This document shows positions 24,718 through 33,329 of a stretch of 64,000 nucleotides of DNA, piece after piece (within the stretch, counting starts at the first letter, position 1; the number at the start of each line of letters is the position of its first letter). Under the pieces are notes generated by a model. That model was not told the DNA's origin. It worked only from the letters and a program-made list of their open reading frames with translations, and searched no databases. The position numbers and the translations under genes were made by a program. The stretch comes from UBA6183 sp943372215 (lineage in GTDB: Bacteria; Bacteroidota; Bacteroidia; UKL13-3): NCBI GenBank assembly GCA_943372215.1, contig CALRXU020000001.1, forward strand, positions 1 through 64,000, written 5' to 3'.

Positions 24718-25055
24718 AATTACTGTTCGACCAAAACATTTCATTTCGGGTTGCCAATAAACTTAGGCTTGTATTTCCTGATTGCGGACAAGTACGAGAA
24801 TTAAACCTCGAAGACAAAACGGATAGAGAAATATGGAATTTCGCTAAAAAAGAAGGGTACACCATAGTAACATTTGATGCGGACTTCTATGACTTGGTTA
24901 CGCTTTATGGACATCCACCAAAGATTGTTTGGCTTAGAATTAGCAATACAAGTTCAGATAATTTAATAGCCATTTTTCAGAAACACGCTGAACTCATAAA
25001 GACTTTTGTTAGTGACCACAACTACCATGACATTGGTTGTTTGGAAATAGACTAA
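24714..25055 (+). CDS. DUF5615 PIN-like toxin
   Basis: 113 residues beginning with a GTG at 24714 that overlaps the antitoxin stop by four bases. MKLLFDQNIS, with Asp6, and VTFDADFYDL, with two acidic residues, match the acidic metal-binding pocket of the PIN-like DUF5615 family. VRELNLEDKTDREIWNFA is the family's typical second stretch. A metal-dependent RNase acting on the host's own RNA is the expected role, held in check by the DUF433 protein. The pair sits between repeats A and B, so it moves or was moved as a unit. Confidence 0.85.
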   Translation: MKLLFDQNISFRVANKLRLVFPDCGQVRELNLEDKTDREIWNFAKKEGYTIVTFDADFYDLVTLYGHPPKIVWLRISNTSSDNLIAIFQKHAELIKTFVSDHNYHDIGCLEID

Positions 25056-25114
25056 GTAAAGCCCCAAGCCCCCAAAGTTCCTAGCTATCGGTTAGCGTAG
25101 CAACAATAAAACCT

Positions 25115-25231
25115 AAACACTCCTAATAAAAAAACACGCAGCTTAATGTTGCAAATAATTATTTATTGGCCTTTTAAGTTTTCGTTAAAACGCATAAAAT
25201 GTATTATTTTCGGGTAACGAAATGTGGTTTT
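25115..25231 (+). repeat. Long direct repeat B
   Basis: Second copy of repeat A (see 24303). It begins 60 bp after the toxin stop and ends about 53 bp before the next start. A third, strongly degenerate copy is suspected at about 26220-26282. Confidence 0.75.
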
Positions 25232-25283
25232 TAGACTGATTGACATTACAAATAACGGGGACATTCCGTTTGACAATGACATT

Positions 25284-26042
25284 ATGAAAATATTTAAAAT
25301 TATTATCGGGCTTCTTTTGACTTACGGAGCAGGAAAAGAATACATTAATGCTAGCAGACAGCTTCTTTCTTTTTTTGAACCAGGAGTTATTATTGCCATC
25401 TCACTAATGCTTTTACTTTGCACTTGGTTAATTGGTAGTGGCATCTCAAAAGAAAAGCTTCGAATAAACTCATGGCAATACTTGAAATATTTAGGTGCTA
25501 CTTTCGTCATATTCTTACTTTTTGCCTTTATTGGAATGGTGACATTTAAATTTGAACCCGAAATTGTTAAAATAAATGGTATAAGTGTTGACATCGCAGA
25601 GTTCATGAATGGAAGCAAAAAAATTATCTCGGACGAAAATCAAAGAAGAAAATACTGTATTTGTGTTGTAACAAAATTAACAGCGGATAAAGCTATTGCT
25701 GAAGAATATCAACCTGAATTTGAAAGCGGTAAACTTTCAAAAGTAATTATGGCAATACAATCCAGACCAGATGCTTTCAAATATGACCTGCAAGAATGTA
25801 TGGGTTCGGTTTCAGAAATTAAATGGACACCAGAATTTGAAAAAGGGTTAAGGTCAAATATCATGAAGCAATTGACTGACTTGCAAATATCCTCAACTAA
25901 TGACATCAATAAATATTGCGACTGTATTGTTGATGAATACAAAAAAATACCAATAAATATATTGACAAGTTCAGGCTTTCCCCTATCAGACAATGGTATA
26001 AAAATAGACTCAATTTGCAATTTGAAAAGTAAATTAAAATAG
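25284..26042 (+). CDS. Membrane protein with paired CxC motifs, unknown
   Basis: 252 residues from the ATG at 25284; the frame is open further upstream, but that stretch lies in repeat B. Three hydrophobic segments occupy residues 1-100 (IIIGLLLTYGAG, VIIAISLMLLLCTWLIG, FVIFLLFAFIGMVTF). The soluble C-terminal half holds two similar units, RRKYCICVVTKLTADK and INKYCDCIVDEYKKI, each with a CxC pair, plus single Cys in LQECMGSV and DSICNLK. Such paired cysteines occur in several orphan Bacteroidota proteins without known function. The gene is flanked by repeats on both sides and lies in the defence island, so it may be cargo or an additional defence or immunity factor. Not recognised beyond this. 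Confidence 0.5.
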   Translation: MKIFKIIIGLLLTYGAGKEYINASRQLLSFFEPGVIIAISLMLLLCTWLIGSGISKEKLRINSWQYLKYLGATFVIFLLFAFIGMVTFKFEPEIVKINGISVDIAEFMNGSKKIISDENQRRKYCICVVTKLTADKAIAEEYQPEFESGKLSKVIMAIQSRPDAFKYDLQECMGSVSEIKWTPEFEKGLRSNIMKQLTDLQISSTNDINKYCDCIVDEYKKIPINILTSSGFPLSDNGIKIDSICNLKSKLK

Positions 26043-26347
26043 ACAACTAACGGGTTAACCCAAAGCTCACACCCATCCCGCAATCGGAATAAAAACAACA
26101 ATGTGTGTATTTTTACCCTTTTATAAGTGGCAGAGCATCGTCTGTAAAAGCTGATTAAATAAACCTCTTACATGGGGTGAGTTGTGTTGGCTTTATTTCA
26201 ACTATTTTTAAGCATGCTCAAATTATTATTAAAATATTCCTATTTTTGGGAAACAGCATGGTGTTTTAGATGGCTGACATAAGCGTAACCATAAAACAGT
26301 AATCTGACCATTTACCCAAAAAACTTACACCCTAAATAAAACATAAA
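26043..26347. repeat. Non-coding gap with degenerate repeat C
   Basis: No gene is seen. Bases about 26220-26282 resemble the second half of repeats A and B: ATTAAAATATTCC, TATTTTTGGGAAACAGCATGG and TTTTAGATGGCTGACAT align with TTAAAACGCATAAAATG, TATTATTTTCGGGTAACGAAATGTGG and TTTTTAGACTGATTGACAT in pieces. The match is weak and is offered as a candidate third repeat copy. Confidence 0.35.
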
Positions 26348-26944
26348 ATGATAGACAGATTTTTAAACGCAAAACATTGGCAACTTTTTTTGTTGATCTT
26401 CGGCATTCCAACTATTTTTCAACTGGTATTTCTAAGTTCCATTTTTTCGGCCATCAGCACAAATACAAATCCTGGCTCAGAAATGATATTTAATACTATG
26501 AAATTTTTTCCCATTCTCATGATTCTATTTATGGCTATTTTATTGGGTTGGTTTTGGTCGGTAGCCATTGGATTGCAGAAGAAAGTTCCTGAACATATCA
26601 TCATGAAAGTGAAAAAGTTTAAAACTTTTTTCTTAATCTACTTGGCTTATATACTTTGTTTAACCATTCTTATCGCATTTGCTATGAATGGAATGATGAG
26701 TGGCGTAAATGAGCCAAGCGTAGTGAATATTGGTACTATGTTTGCCATAATAGTTCCACTTCATTTGTTTTCCATGTTCTGTATCCTTTATTCATTATAC
26801 TTTATTGCAAAAACATTTAAAACAGTTGAACTGCAGCGTGAAGTGAAATTTCCGGACTTTGCAGGTGAATTTTTTCTAATTTTGTTTTATCCAGTTGGAA
26901 TATGGATTATACAACCGAAAATAAATAAAATGATGATGGAATAA
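26348..26944 (+). CDS. Four-helix membrane protein, unknown
   Basis: 198 residues with four hydrophobic segments: LFLLIFGIPTIFQLVFLSSIF, FPILMILFMAILLGWFWSVAIG, FFLIYLAYILCLTILIAFAM and FAIIVPLHLFSMFCILYSLYFIA in part. The C-terminus (FAGEFFLILFYPVGIWIIQPKIN) may form a fifth. The last segment with FYPVGIWIIQP recalls small conserved Bacteroidota membrane proteins of unknown role. The start is ATG at 26348. No partner genes identify it; it occupies the last cassette-like position before the broken secreted gene. Confidence 0.5.
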   Translation: MIDRFLNAKHWQLFLLIFGIPTIFQLVFLSSIFSAISTNTNPGSEMIFNTMKFFPILMILFMAILLGWFWSVAIGLQKKVPEHIIMKVKKFKTFFLIYLAYILCLTILIAFAMNGMMSGVNEPSVVNIGTMFAIIVPLHLFSMFCILYSLYFIAKTFKTVELQREVKFPDFAGEFFLILFYPVGIWIIQPKINKMMME

Positions 26945-27012
26945 AGCAATAGTGTAAATGCAACGGCATCAATTATTTTTGTTGACACCAATCACCAGAA
27001 AACACGCTGCTT

Positions 27013-27429
27013 ATGAAATGTACTAGTTTAGTCTTTCTTACACTGCTTATCTTTACTACTGTTGCCAAAGCTCAAAACAACGAATTCCCTGAATAATCAA
27101 ACACGTTTGTAATTGTTGATGATTCACTAAAGATGAGTGATTTTGCCAATCTCTTTTTCAGGAATGGTTATCTGTTTACCTACAAAGATTCTTTAATTAT
27201 CATTACCGACTTTAAGCACCTTGGACTAATGCAATTGACAAGCTTCCTCTGTAATAAGATTGACTCTGCTTTTTATATTAGAGGCACTTACAAACATTAC
27301 GATAGCGATATGGGAGAGGTAACTGAACAAGTCCGATATGGACCGGGATATAAAAGACTTTTTGAAGACATGTATGATATACTCAATTCCATAAAGCCAA
27401 ATTTAGCCATCAAGGCAGTTAAGTTGTAA
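27013..27429 (+). pseudogene. Secreted protein gene broken by an in-frame stop
   Basis: The ATG at 27013 begins a clear signal peptide (KCTSLVFLTLLIFTTVAKAQ). The reading frame continues through an in-frame TAA at 27094-27096 to the stop at 27427-27429. The part after the stop (VIVDDSLKMSDFANLFFRNGY onward in pieces) is uniform in composition and could restart at the ATG at 27133, but it would then lack the signal peptide. A CAA to TAA change (Gln to stop) is the simplest explanation. The intact protein would be about 138 residues, exported, of unknown family. Confidence 0.7.
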
Positions 27430-27519
27430 TGCTATTTATACTAACTATAAGCTGATTAGGCTTAATTTTCAATAAAACAAAACCAAGTAAAAATAAATTT
27501 AGCGAACGATTTGACAATA

Positions 27520-27549
27520 TTGGTTCTATATGGTAAAAAGTTATAATTG
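27520..27549 (+). promoter_or_regulatory. Promoter of the exported 526-residue protein
   Basis: TTG at 27520-27522, 19-bp spacer, TATAATTG at 27542-27549. This is one base off the -7 consensus, and the ATG is at 27576. Confidence 0.55.
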
Positions 27550-27575
27550 CACATTATTCTATATTAAACCTACTT

Positions 27576-29156
27576 ATGACTAAAAATTTTATTGTTAAAA
27601 TGATTGTTTGCGGTTTTGCATGGGCAACCGTTTTTTCAACAACAGCACAAAACCTTGAGGTATCTTGGGGCAATGAAGTAAAACCCCAAAAATCCACCAT
27701 AATAGGTGATGTACTAGACAGCGATAAGGACGGCTACTTTATTATTACAAATGTGGGATGTGGTATTTTTGGAAGCTGCAAAAGAATGTTATCCCGCTTT
27801 AGCCTCAGTCATGAGCTTGAATATGAAGTAGAGCTCCCCCAGAAAGTAAATGGGAAAGATGCCAAAGGAGAAGGAACCTTTAGGGTGGAGGGCAAAACCA
27901 TTCGTTTTTTATCTCAACGAGATAAAAAAAATGATGTGAACAAGCTGTACGCACTTACCATTAGTGATAACGGGAAAATCAGCAACGAAATGCTGGTTGA
28001 TGAAATTTATTATAAGGGTAGAAAAGACGAAGGAGGGTTTGACATTACTTACCTTAAAGAAAGCAAACGTTTTTTAATTACCCATGATGAGGGTTATTCT
28101 AAAAAGGGATTTGAACAAGCAAACTACAAAGCCTATACACAAGACTTTAAACTACTGTGGGAAAAAGCCATTGAACTTCCTTATAAAGATAAAAAATTTA
28201 CCATTTCAGGTTATCAGTTTGATGAAGATGGAAATGTGTTTATGCATGGCAAACTTGGCTTGGAAAAGAGTGAAAGCGTTGAAAAAAATGCCATTCAAAC
28301 AATTGTTTTTGCCTATTACCACAAAGCGAATAAATTGGAGGAGGTTAAAGTTGATTTTGATGAAGCATACAAAATATCTGATTTAAACTTTAAATATTAT
28401 AAGGGCGAATTGCACTTTACGGGTTTTTACTATGATAAAAAGGGGGGCATTCAAGGCGTATGCACCACTAAAATAAATGCAAAAACCTTAAAAGTAGAAC
28501 AGGAAAAAACCATTCCATTTGCAAAAGAAGACTTATTAAAATTTGCAAGTGAACGAGATGTGAAAAAAGAAAAAGGTGTGCGGGCAAACTACGACATCAA
28601 TTACATTTACCGAAAAGACAATGGCGATTATTATATTGTTGCCGAGGCATACCATGAAATTACCACCACCACAACAACAACTAATAGCAATGGCGTTACT
28701 TCAACCCGCACATCAACAACCTATTATTATGGCAACATCATGGTAATAAGCCTCACCAAAGAGGGAACGATTAACTGGGCTCAAAAAGTGCCTAAAAATC
28801 AGGTTAGCGTAAATGATGCTGGATACTACTCTTCTTATACGTTTGCTTTTGACAACAACAACTTTTACTTTATGTTTAATGATAACATGAAAAACTTATC
28901 ACCTAAGGTTGACGCTAAGAAAAAAGGAACTTATACGGCCAATACCCAAAGACCCAAAAAGCTTGTGGTTCATTTAGCCACGCTTAATCAACAAACAGGT
29001 AAGTTTACTTCAGAGTTGTTTTTTAAATCAAAAACTGATGGAAAAACTGTTTTAGTTCCTAAATTCAGTGAAAGATTAGATGATAATAAAACACTATTGT
29101 ATGCCAATAGGGGTAAAACGTATCGTTTTGGTTTTTTAACAATAAAAGACAATTAA
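27576..29156 (+). CDS. Exported hypothetical protein, probable beta-propeller
   Basis: 526 residues with a signal peptide (IVKMIVCGFAWATVFSTTA, cleavage near AQN). The mature part has evenly spaced short strands with aromatic turn residues (KFTISGYQFDEDGNVFMHGK, GELHFTGFYYDKKGGIQG, DYYIVAEAYHEITTTTTTT), suggesting a propeller-like surface or periplasmic protein. A Thr-rich loop (about residues 360-385) interrupts it. No T9SS sorting domain and no catalytic motif are seen. Many Bacteroidota carry homologous unnamed proteins. A strong hairpin follows at 29229-29268. Confidence 0.65.
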   Translation: MTKNFIVKMIVCGFAWATVFSTTAQNLEVSWGNEVKPQKSTIIGDVLDSDKDGYFIITNVGCGIFGSCKRMLSRFSLSHELEYEVELPQKVNGKDAKGEGTFRVEGKTIRFLSQRDKKNDVNKLYALTISDNGKISNEMLVDEIYYKGRKDEGGFDITYLKESKRFLITHDEGYSKKGFEQANYKAYTQDFKLLWEKAIELPYKDKKFTISGYQFDEDGNVFMHGKLGLEKSESVEKNAIQTIVFAYYHKANKLEEVKVDFDEAYKISDLNFKYYKGELHFTGFYYDKKGGIQGVCTTKINAKTLKVEQEKTIPFAKEDLLKFASERDVKKEKGVRANYDINYIYRKDNGDYYIVAEAYHEITTTTTTTNSNGVTSTRTSTTYYYGNIMVISLTKEGTINWAQKVPKNQVSVNDAGYYSSYTFAFDNNNFYFMFNDNMKNLSPKVDAKKKGTYTANTQRPKKLVVHLATLNQQTGKFTSELFFKSKTDGKTVLVPKFSERLDDNKTLLYANRGKTYRFGFLTIKDN

Positions 29157-29228
29157 ATTTTTTACCTCATCGCTCCCGCGCAAGTCCACTAGCGTGGTGT
29201 AAGCAAAACTAATACACTCTTGCACGAA

Positions 29229-29268
29229 CAAGCCCCATTGCTCCCTAGCACGGCAGCGATGGGGCTTG
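29229..29268. terminator. Hairpin terminator
   Basis: Arms CAAGCCCCATTGCT (29229-29242) and AGCGATGGGGCTTG (29255-29268) pair with one mismatch. The stretch to 29546 (390 bp between genes in all) holds no other visible feature apart from A+T-rich upstream DNA of the next gene. Confidence 0.7.
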
Positions 29269-29546
29269 CTCTTTATCCCGTTATTTAAAATCAGAAACCG
29301 ACCCTAATTTTTAATTCCACTTTCTAAAATTGAACTTATTGAAATGAACAATATGGTTGTCCCTATTTATTTTTTACCCAAAAGAATAAAAAAGACCAGA
29401 TAAAGCAACCGAAAATTGATTGGAAATGACTTAACTAGGTGATACTTGAATTGATAAGTAAATATAAAACCATAATTATCAGGATATAAAATAGCAAGGA
29501 TATTATATTTCATGCCTTACAATCCATTAATTTAACGACTACATCA

Positions 29547-30842
29547 ATGAAACATTTGCCAATACAAATTATTCTCCTTGCCTTTTGGAGTCTTTCAACA
29601 TCAGCGCAATCAGGCTGGACTATTTGTAAAACTCCTGGGCTACAAAGTCGGGTGGACGATATTTATATGGTAGATGGCAAGGTTGGTTATGCGGCATGTG
29701 GAGACGGGAAAATTATAAAAACAACAGATGGCGGACTCAACTGGGCAAACATTCAGGAGACTAAAAATTTATATTGCAGATCGGTAGAGTTTTTTGACAC
29801 ACTTACAGGTTTTGTTGGAAGCTTCCCCATTAACGGAAATCAAACCAATATATTAAGAAAAACAGTTGATGGAGGTAAAACCTGGACCGACCTCAGCTCA
29901 TTATTGGATGCGAGGGCACTAAAAGGTATTTGCGGAATGGCCCTTGCTGGTAATGCTACTGTTTACGGTTGCGGCAACTGGTTTCAGGATAGTGCTTATA
30001 TTGTTAAATCAACTGATGGTGGAAATTCATGGACTTTTATTGATATGAAAGCTTATGCTGGGTCTTTAATTGATATGATATTTATAAATAAGGATACTGG
30101 TTTTGTTGCCGGTCGCAGTCCGCTTCCATTGAGAGCCTCCTTAATACTGTATACCACCAATGGCGGACAAACATGGACGGAAGTATTTAAAGGAACAGCA
30201 TCCAACGAAAGGATTTGGAAAATACAGCGTATTACAAATCAGGTTTATTGTGCTGCTGTTGAGGGTGCTGTTTCCAAGCCTTCCGTTCTTAAATCAATCA
30301 ACGGAGGAGAAACCTGGAACAATATAACCGTTACAGACACCCCATATCATATTCAGGGAGCTGGATTTATTAACCAAAACTTGGGGTGGGCAGGGGGAGG
30401 CTTATTCCATTCATATGAAACCAGGGATGGTGGAATGCATTGGGACAGCGTACGCATCTGCCCAGGACTTAACCGTGTGTTTAAAGTAAATGACACCTTA
30501 TTGTTTGCAGCAGGATTTGATATATGGAAGTATACCACAACTATTTCTACTGGCTTAGAATTGGCTTATAAAACACCTGAAGTTTATTCAACCATAAAAT
30601 GTTACCCTATTCCCGCTAATGATGTGCTTTCCATTGATATCAACCTACTGAGATCTACACACGCACTGTTAATGCTGCTCGATGTCAAAGGAAACGAAGT
30701 AAAAATGATTGATAATACGGATAAGCCTGCAGGTAAATTTTCATACCGGGTTCAGCTATCCAATCTTCAACCTGGTATGTACTATATGCTCCTAAAAACG
30801 CATGAAGATAACCAACTGGTAAAGGTGATGATTAGTAGGTAA
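29547..30842 (+). CDS. T9SS cargo: BNR/YCF48-like beta-propeller with type A sorting domain
   Basis: 431 residues. A signal peptide (IQIILLAFWSLSTSAQ) is followed by six Asp-box repeats: TTDGGLNW, TVDGGKTW, STDGGNSW, TTNGGQTW, SINGGETW and TRDGGMHW, the hallmark of sialidase- or YCF48-like propellers. The last 80 residues (from about 350) match the T9SS type A C-terminal domain: CYPIPANDVLSIDI, LLDVKGNEV, and LSNLQPGMYYMLLKT, ending in a basic-hydrophobic tail. The protein should be secreted and anchored at the cell surface. No catalytic residues of sialidases are apparent. Ligand unknown. Confidence 0.85.
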   Translation: MKHLPIQIILLAFWSLSTSAQSGWTICKTPGLQSRVDDIYMVDGKVGYAACGDGKIIKTTDGGLNWANIQETKNLYCRSVEFFDTLTGFVGSFPINGNQTNILRKTVDGGKTWTDLSSLLDARALKGICGMALAGNATVYGCGNWFQDSAYIVKSTDGGNSWTFIDMKAYAGSLIDMIFINKDTGFVAGRSPLPLRASLILYTTNGGQTWTEVFKGTASNERIWKIQRITNQVYCAAVEGAVSKPSVLKSINGGETWNNITVTDTPYHIQGAGFINQNLGWAGGGLFHSYETRDGGMHWDSVRICPGLNRVFKVNDTLLFAAGFDIWKYTTTISTGLELAYKTPEVYSTIKCYPIPANDVLSIDINLLRSTHALLMLLDVKGNEVKMIDNTDKPAGKFSYRVQLSNLQPGMYYMLLKTHEDNQLVKVMISR

Positions 30843-31032
30843 TTCTGTAACATCTTATGAAAACTTAGTTGTTAAGGCAAAACGGAGGTTTCAGATGATG
30901 AATAAATGAAACAACGCAATTTTTGTATGTTAATACACTAAAATTGGATATCTATCATTGACGTACTTTTTTAAACGGTAAATACAAATTTGAGGCATTA
31001 TCATAAGTTGCAAACTCCATAACAACCAATCT

Positions 31033-31170
31033 ATGAAAGTAATGTATAATCAATTTTTAAAATCAAAGGCCGCTAAAATTTTACTCCCCATTCTAGCTGT
31101 TCTTATCCTGATTACAATTTGGCAAAATGGGTATGCATTCGGCCAATGGTTACGAATAGTTTTAAACTAA
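31033..31170 (+). CDS. Small single-pass membrane protein (45 residues)
   Basis: The ATG at 31033 gives 45 codons before TAA. A basic N-terminus (FLKSKAAKI) precedes one transmembrane helix (LLPILAVLILITIW), then the conserved-looking tail GYAFGQWL. Small Bacteroidota proteins with a G-x-x-FGQWL tail near genes of this kind are familiar, though unnamed. It lies upstream of the 220-residue protein in the same direction. Coding nature is supported by the amino-acid pattern only. Confidence 0.45.
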   Translation: MKVMYNQFLKSKAAKILLPILAVLILITIWQNGYAFGQWLRIVLN

Positions 31171-31245
31171 ATCTATTCCATTCAATAGCTCTGGGTGTGA
31201 ATTTCCTTTTCTACTGCATTTGTAGTAAACTTGTTCATATCATTT

Positions 31246-31908
31246 ATGAAAGAAATTACCCTACAGCTTTTTATTCCTCAAGAGGTTACTTACCAAAATG
31301 TGATGGAGAGTCGCGAAAAAGGCGGCAGATTTGTTGTTTACCAGTACATCATTCCTTTACCCCTTTTTCCACCCATCAAAAAAGTATCGAAGGTGCACTA
31401 TATCAGCCCAAGTGAAAAGCCAAACAAATATGCACTTGCTTATAATCTGTTAAGCCTATTTTGGGGCTGGTGGGGGCTTCCTTTTGGACCAACATACACG
31501 GTTTCTGCTATACAACACAATAAGCTGGGAACTGATTTTAGTGAAGATGTTTATAATCATATTACTGAACACGGCTTTAAGTTGCGAACTGTAACCTTGA
31601 CCAAGTTAAGTACGGTATTCGCCCATCCTAGTAATGCTAGCCTGAAAGAGTTTAAAAAATGTTTTAAATCCTTTGCAGAAAAAAACACCGCATTTAAATC
31701 AAATCCTATTGTTGGAAAATATTTGGATACTGAACATCCTTATTACATGATTGGCCTAACAGGCCATGATTATGAAAAGCGAGACGCATTAAAAACAGCT
31801 TTGTATAAGCTTTTTTATAAAAATGTTAGGTTTGAATTTCTAATAATGAGCGAGGATATTGAGCTCTCAAAAACGTTAAAGCAACAAGGCATAGAAATTC
31901 GGTGGTGA
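31246..31908 (+). CDS. Hypothetical cytosolic protein
   Basis: 220 residues from the ATG at 31246. There is no signal peptide; one weak hydrophobic stretch (YNLLSLFWGWWGLPFGPTYT) could insert in a membrane. The stretch GWWGLPFGP and the C-terminal DALKTALYKLFYKN have no family I can name. Homologous proteins with a central WGWWG motif occur in many bacteria as membrane-associated unknowns, and the resemblance is only general. It is probably co-transcribed with the small membrane protein at 31033. Confidence 0.5.
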   Translation: MKEITLQLFIPQEVTYQNVMESREKGGRFVVYQYIIPLPLFPPIKKVSKVHYISPSEKPNKYALAYNLLSLFWGWWGLPFGPTYTVSAIQHNKLGTDFSEDVYNHITEHGFKLRTVTLTKLSTVFAHPSNASLKEFKKCFKSFAEKNTAFKSNPIVGKYLDTEHPYYMIGLTGHDYEKRDALKTALYKLFYKNVRFEFLIMSEDIELSKTLKQQGIEIRW

Positions 31909-32052
31909 TAGCTGCAAACAATGGTAAAATTACACCATGATGTGAATTGACAACAAATTCAATTAAACGAAAACTTAATTGGGAATGTAAAACAGATTTC
32001 AATAGGCAATAACTGTTGTTTCATTTTTAAGTATCATTTAGTTAATGGCACT

Positions 32053-32796
32053 TTACCAGCTTCCTCCACTGCCTCCACCACCAAAGCCGCCTCCACCAAA
32101 GCCGCCAAAACCTCCGCCTCCGCCACCTCCGCTACTAAAGCCACCGCCACCAAAAGTCCCACCCCAAAATACTGGGCCGCCAAACATCCCTCTGTTGCCT
32201 CCGCCACCTCCGCGACTAATCAGCACAATAATTACAATAACAATAATCACGATAATCAACCAGGATGGCTTCTTACCTTTTTTACCTGTTTCGCGGTCGT
32301 TTACATACTCTCCGCTGGCCAGCTTCATAATGGTGGTTGAGGCTTCATCTAACCCGCCATAATAATCCTGGGCTTTAAAAGCAGGATTCATTTGTTGGGT
32401 TCTGATGCGGGAACTCATGGCATCTGTAATGGTGGCCTCCATACCATAACCCGTGTGAATACGGGCCTTCCTATCACCCACAGCTACGTAAATCAGTACC
32501 CCGTTGTTTTTACCCTTCTCGCCTATGCCCCATGCTGTGGCCAAACGCTGGCAATAGTCAAACAAGTCATCGCCTTCTAAACTATTTTCCAGTACAATGG
32601 CAATTTGTGTAGAGGTAGAGTCAAAATAAGCCACCAACTTTTGCTCCAAAGCCTGCTTCTGTTCTGCACTCAATACGTTGGCATAATCATTAACCAGCTT
32701 GGTTGGTTTGGGTGGAATATCTTTGGCTAAAGCCGACACGTGAAATAACCCTGCTAAAAACAGGGTTGCTAAAATAACCTGTATTCGTTTATGCAT
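32053..32796 (-). CDS. TPM-domain membrane protein (YgcG-like) with Gly-rich tail
   Basis: 247 residues. The start at 32796 is chosen because GGAGG lies five bases before it, a rare clear Shine-Dalgarno here. A signal peptide (ILATLFLAGLFHVSALA) precedes the TPM domain (KLVNDYANVLSAEQKQALEQ, IAIVLENSLEG, NGVLIYVAVGDRKARIHTGYG). One transmembrane helix (WLIIVIIVIVIIVLI) follows, and the tail is almost pure glycine with FGG and FGGG units, as in YgcG/TPM proteins. It belongs to the LemA-TPM cluster whose members act at the cell envelope. The start overlaps the preceding gene's stop by 8 bp. Confidence 0.88.
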   Translation of the reverse strand: MHKRIQVILATLFLAGLFHVSALAKDIPPKPTKLVNDYANVLSAEQKQALEQKLVAYFDSTSTQIAIVLENSLEGDDLFDYCQRLATAWGIGEKGKNNGVLIYVAVGDRKARIHTGYGMEATITDAMSSRIRTQQMNPAFKAQDYYGGLDEASTTIMKLASGEYVNDRETGKKGKKPSWLIIVIIVIVIIVLISRGGGGGNRGMFGGPVFWGGTFGGGGFSSGGGGGGGFGGFGGGGFGGGGSGGSW

Positions 32797-33238
32797 CATC
32801 GCCTCCTTTGCCAAATGAAATGTCATTGCTCAACTCATTGGTATCATTAGCCGCATATGGAAAATATTGTTTTAACTTTTCGCCAGCTTGAGTAATGGCT
32901 AAACATAGCCCTTGCGCATGTTGTTGTTGCTTAAAGCATTGCAACATCAGCTCCTTTTCCTCATCCCAAAATTGTTGTGAAACTTTTGCATGTATGCCTT
33001 GGTCACCAAGTATGGCAAACTTTTTATCTTGATAGGCCACATAAAATAACACCCCGTTTTTAAGGGCGGTTTTGTGCATACCTAGTTTTTCAAATACGGC
33101 CTTTGCCCGAGTATAAGGCTCTCCCTTACAAAGGGCCTCTATATGTACCCTAATTTCGCCTGAGGTGTTTAACTCTGCAAGCCGGATGGCTTCAACAATT
33201 TGTTGTTGCTCCGTTTCCGTAAAAAAAGCTGCTGCCAC
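32789..33238 (-). CDS. TPM-domain protein, second copy of the LemA cluster
   Basis: 149 residues from a GTG at 33238; this gives the N-terminus AAAFFTETEQQQIVEAIRLAE in pieces, the usual beginning of short TPM proteins, whereas the longer GTG at 33295 would add an unusual leader. The TPM core shows NTSGEIRVHIE, RAKAVFEKLGMHKTALKNGVLFYVA and KKFAILGDQGIHAKV. It is cytosolic or peripheral, with no membrane segment. It sits between the lemA-like gene and the Gly-rich TPM gene, all on the minus strand, and overlaps the latter. Confidence 0.85.
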   Translation of the reverse strand: MAAAFFTETEQQQIVEAIRLAELNTSGEIRVHIEALCKGEPYTRAKAVFEKLGMHKTALKNGVLFYVAYQDKKFAILGDQGIHAKVSQQFWDEEKELMLQCFKQQQHAQGLCLAITQAGEKLKQYFPYAANDTNELSNDISFGKGGDDA

Positions 33239-33329
33239 AATTGGTTGTATTAAATAGTAAAACGGCCACCCAATATACAGATGCGTGTAATACACACCCG
33301 TAAATTCGGTGGCCGTAATGTATGAAGAT

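Noticed and set aside
24235..25231. Classic integron attC sites
   Set aside because: The spacers do not show the GTTRRRY/RYYYAAC core pair, and no integrase is in the window; only a cassette-like pattern is claimed.
32045..32362. Proline-rich plus-strand frame
   Set aside because: It is the antisense of the glycine-rich tail of the TPM gene; its composition is a by-product of GGN codons.
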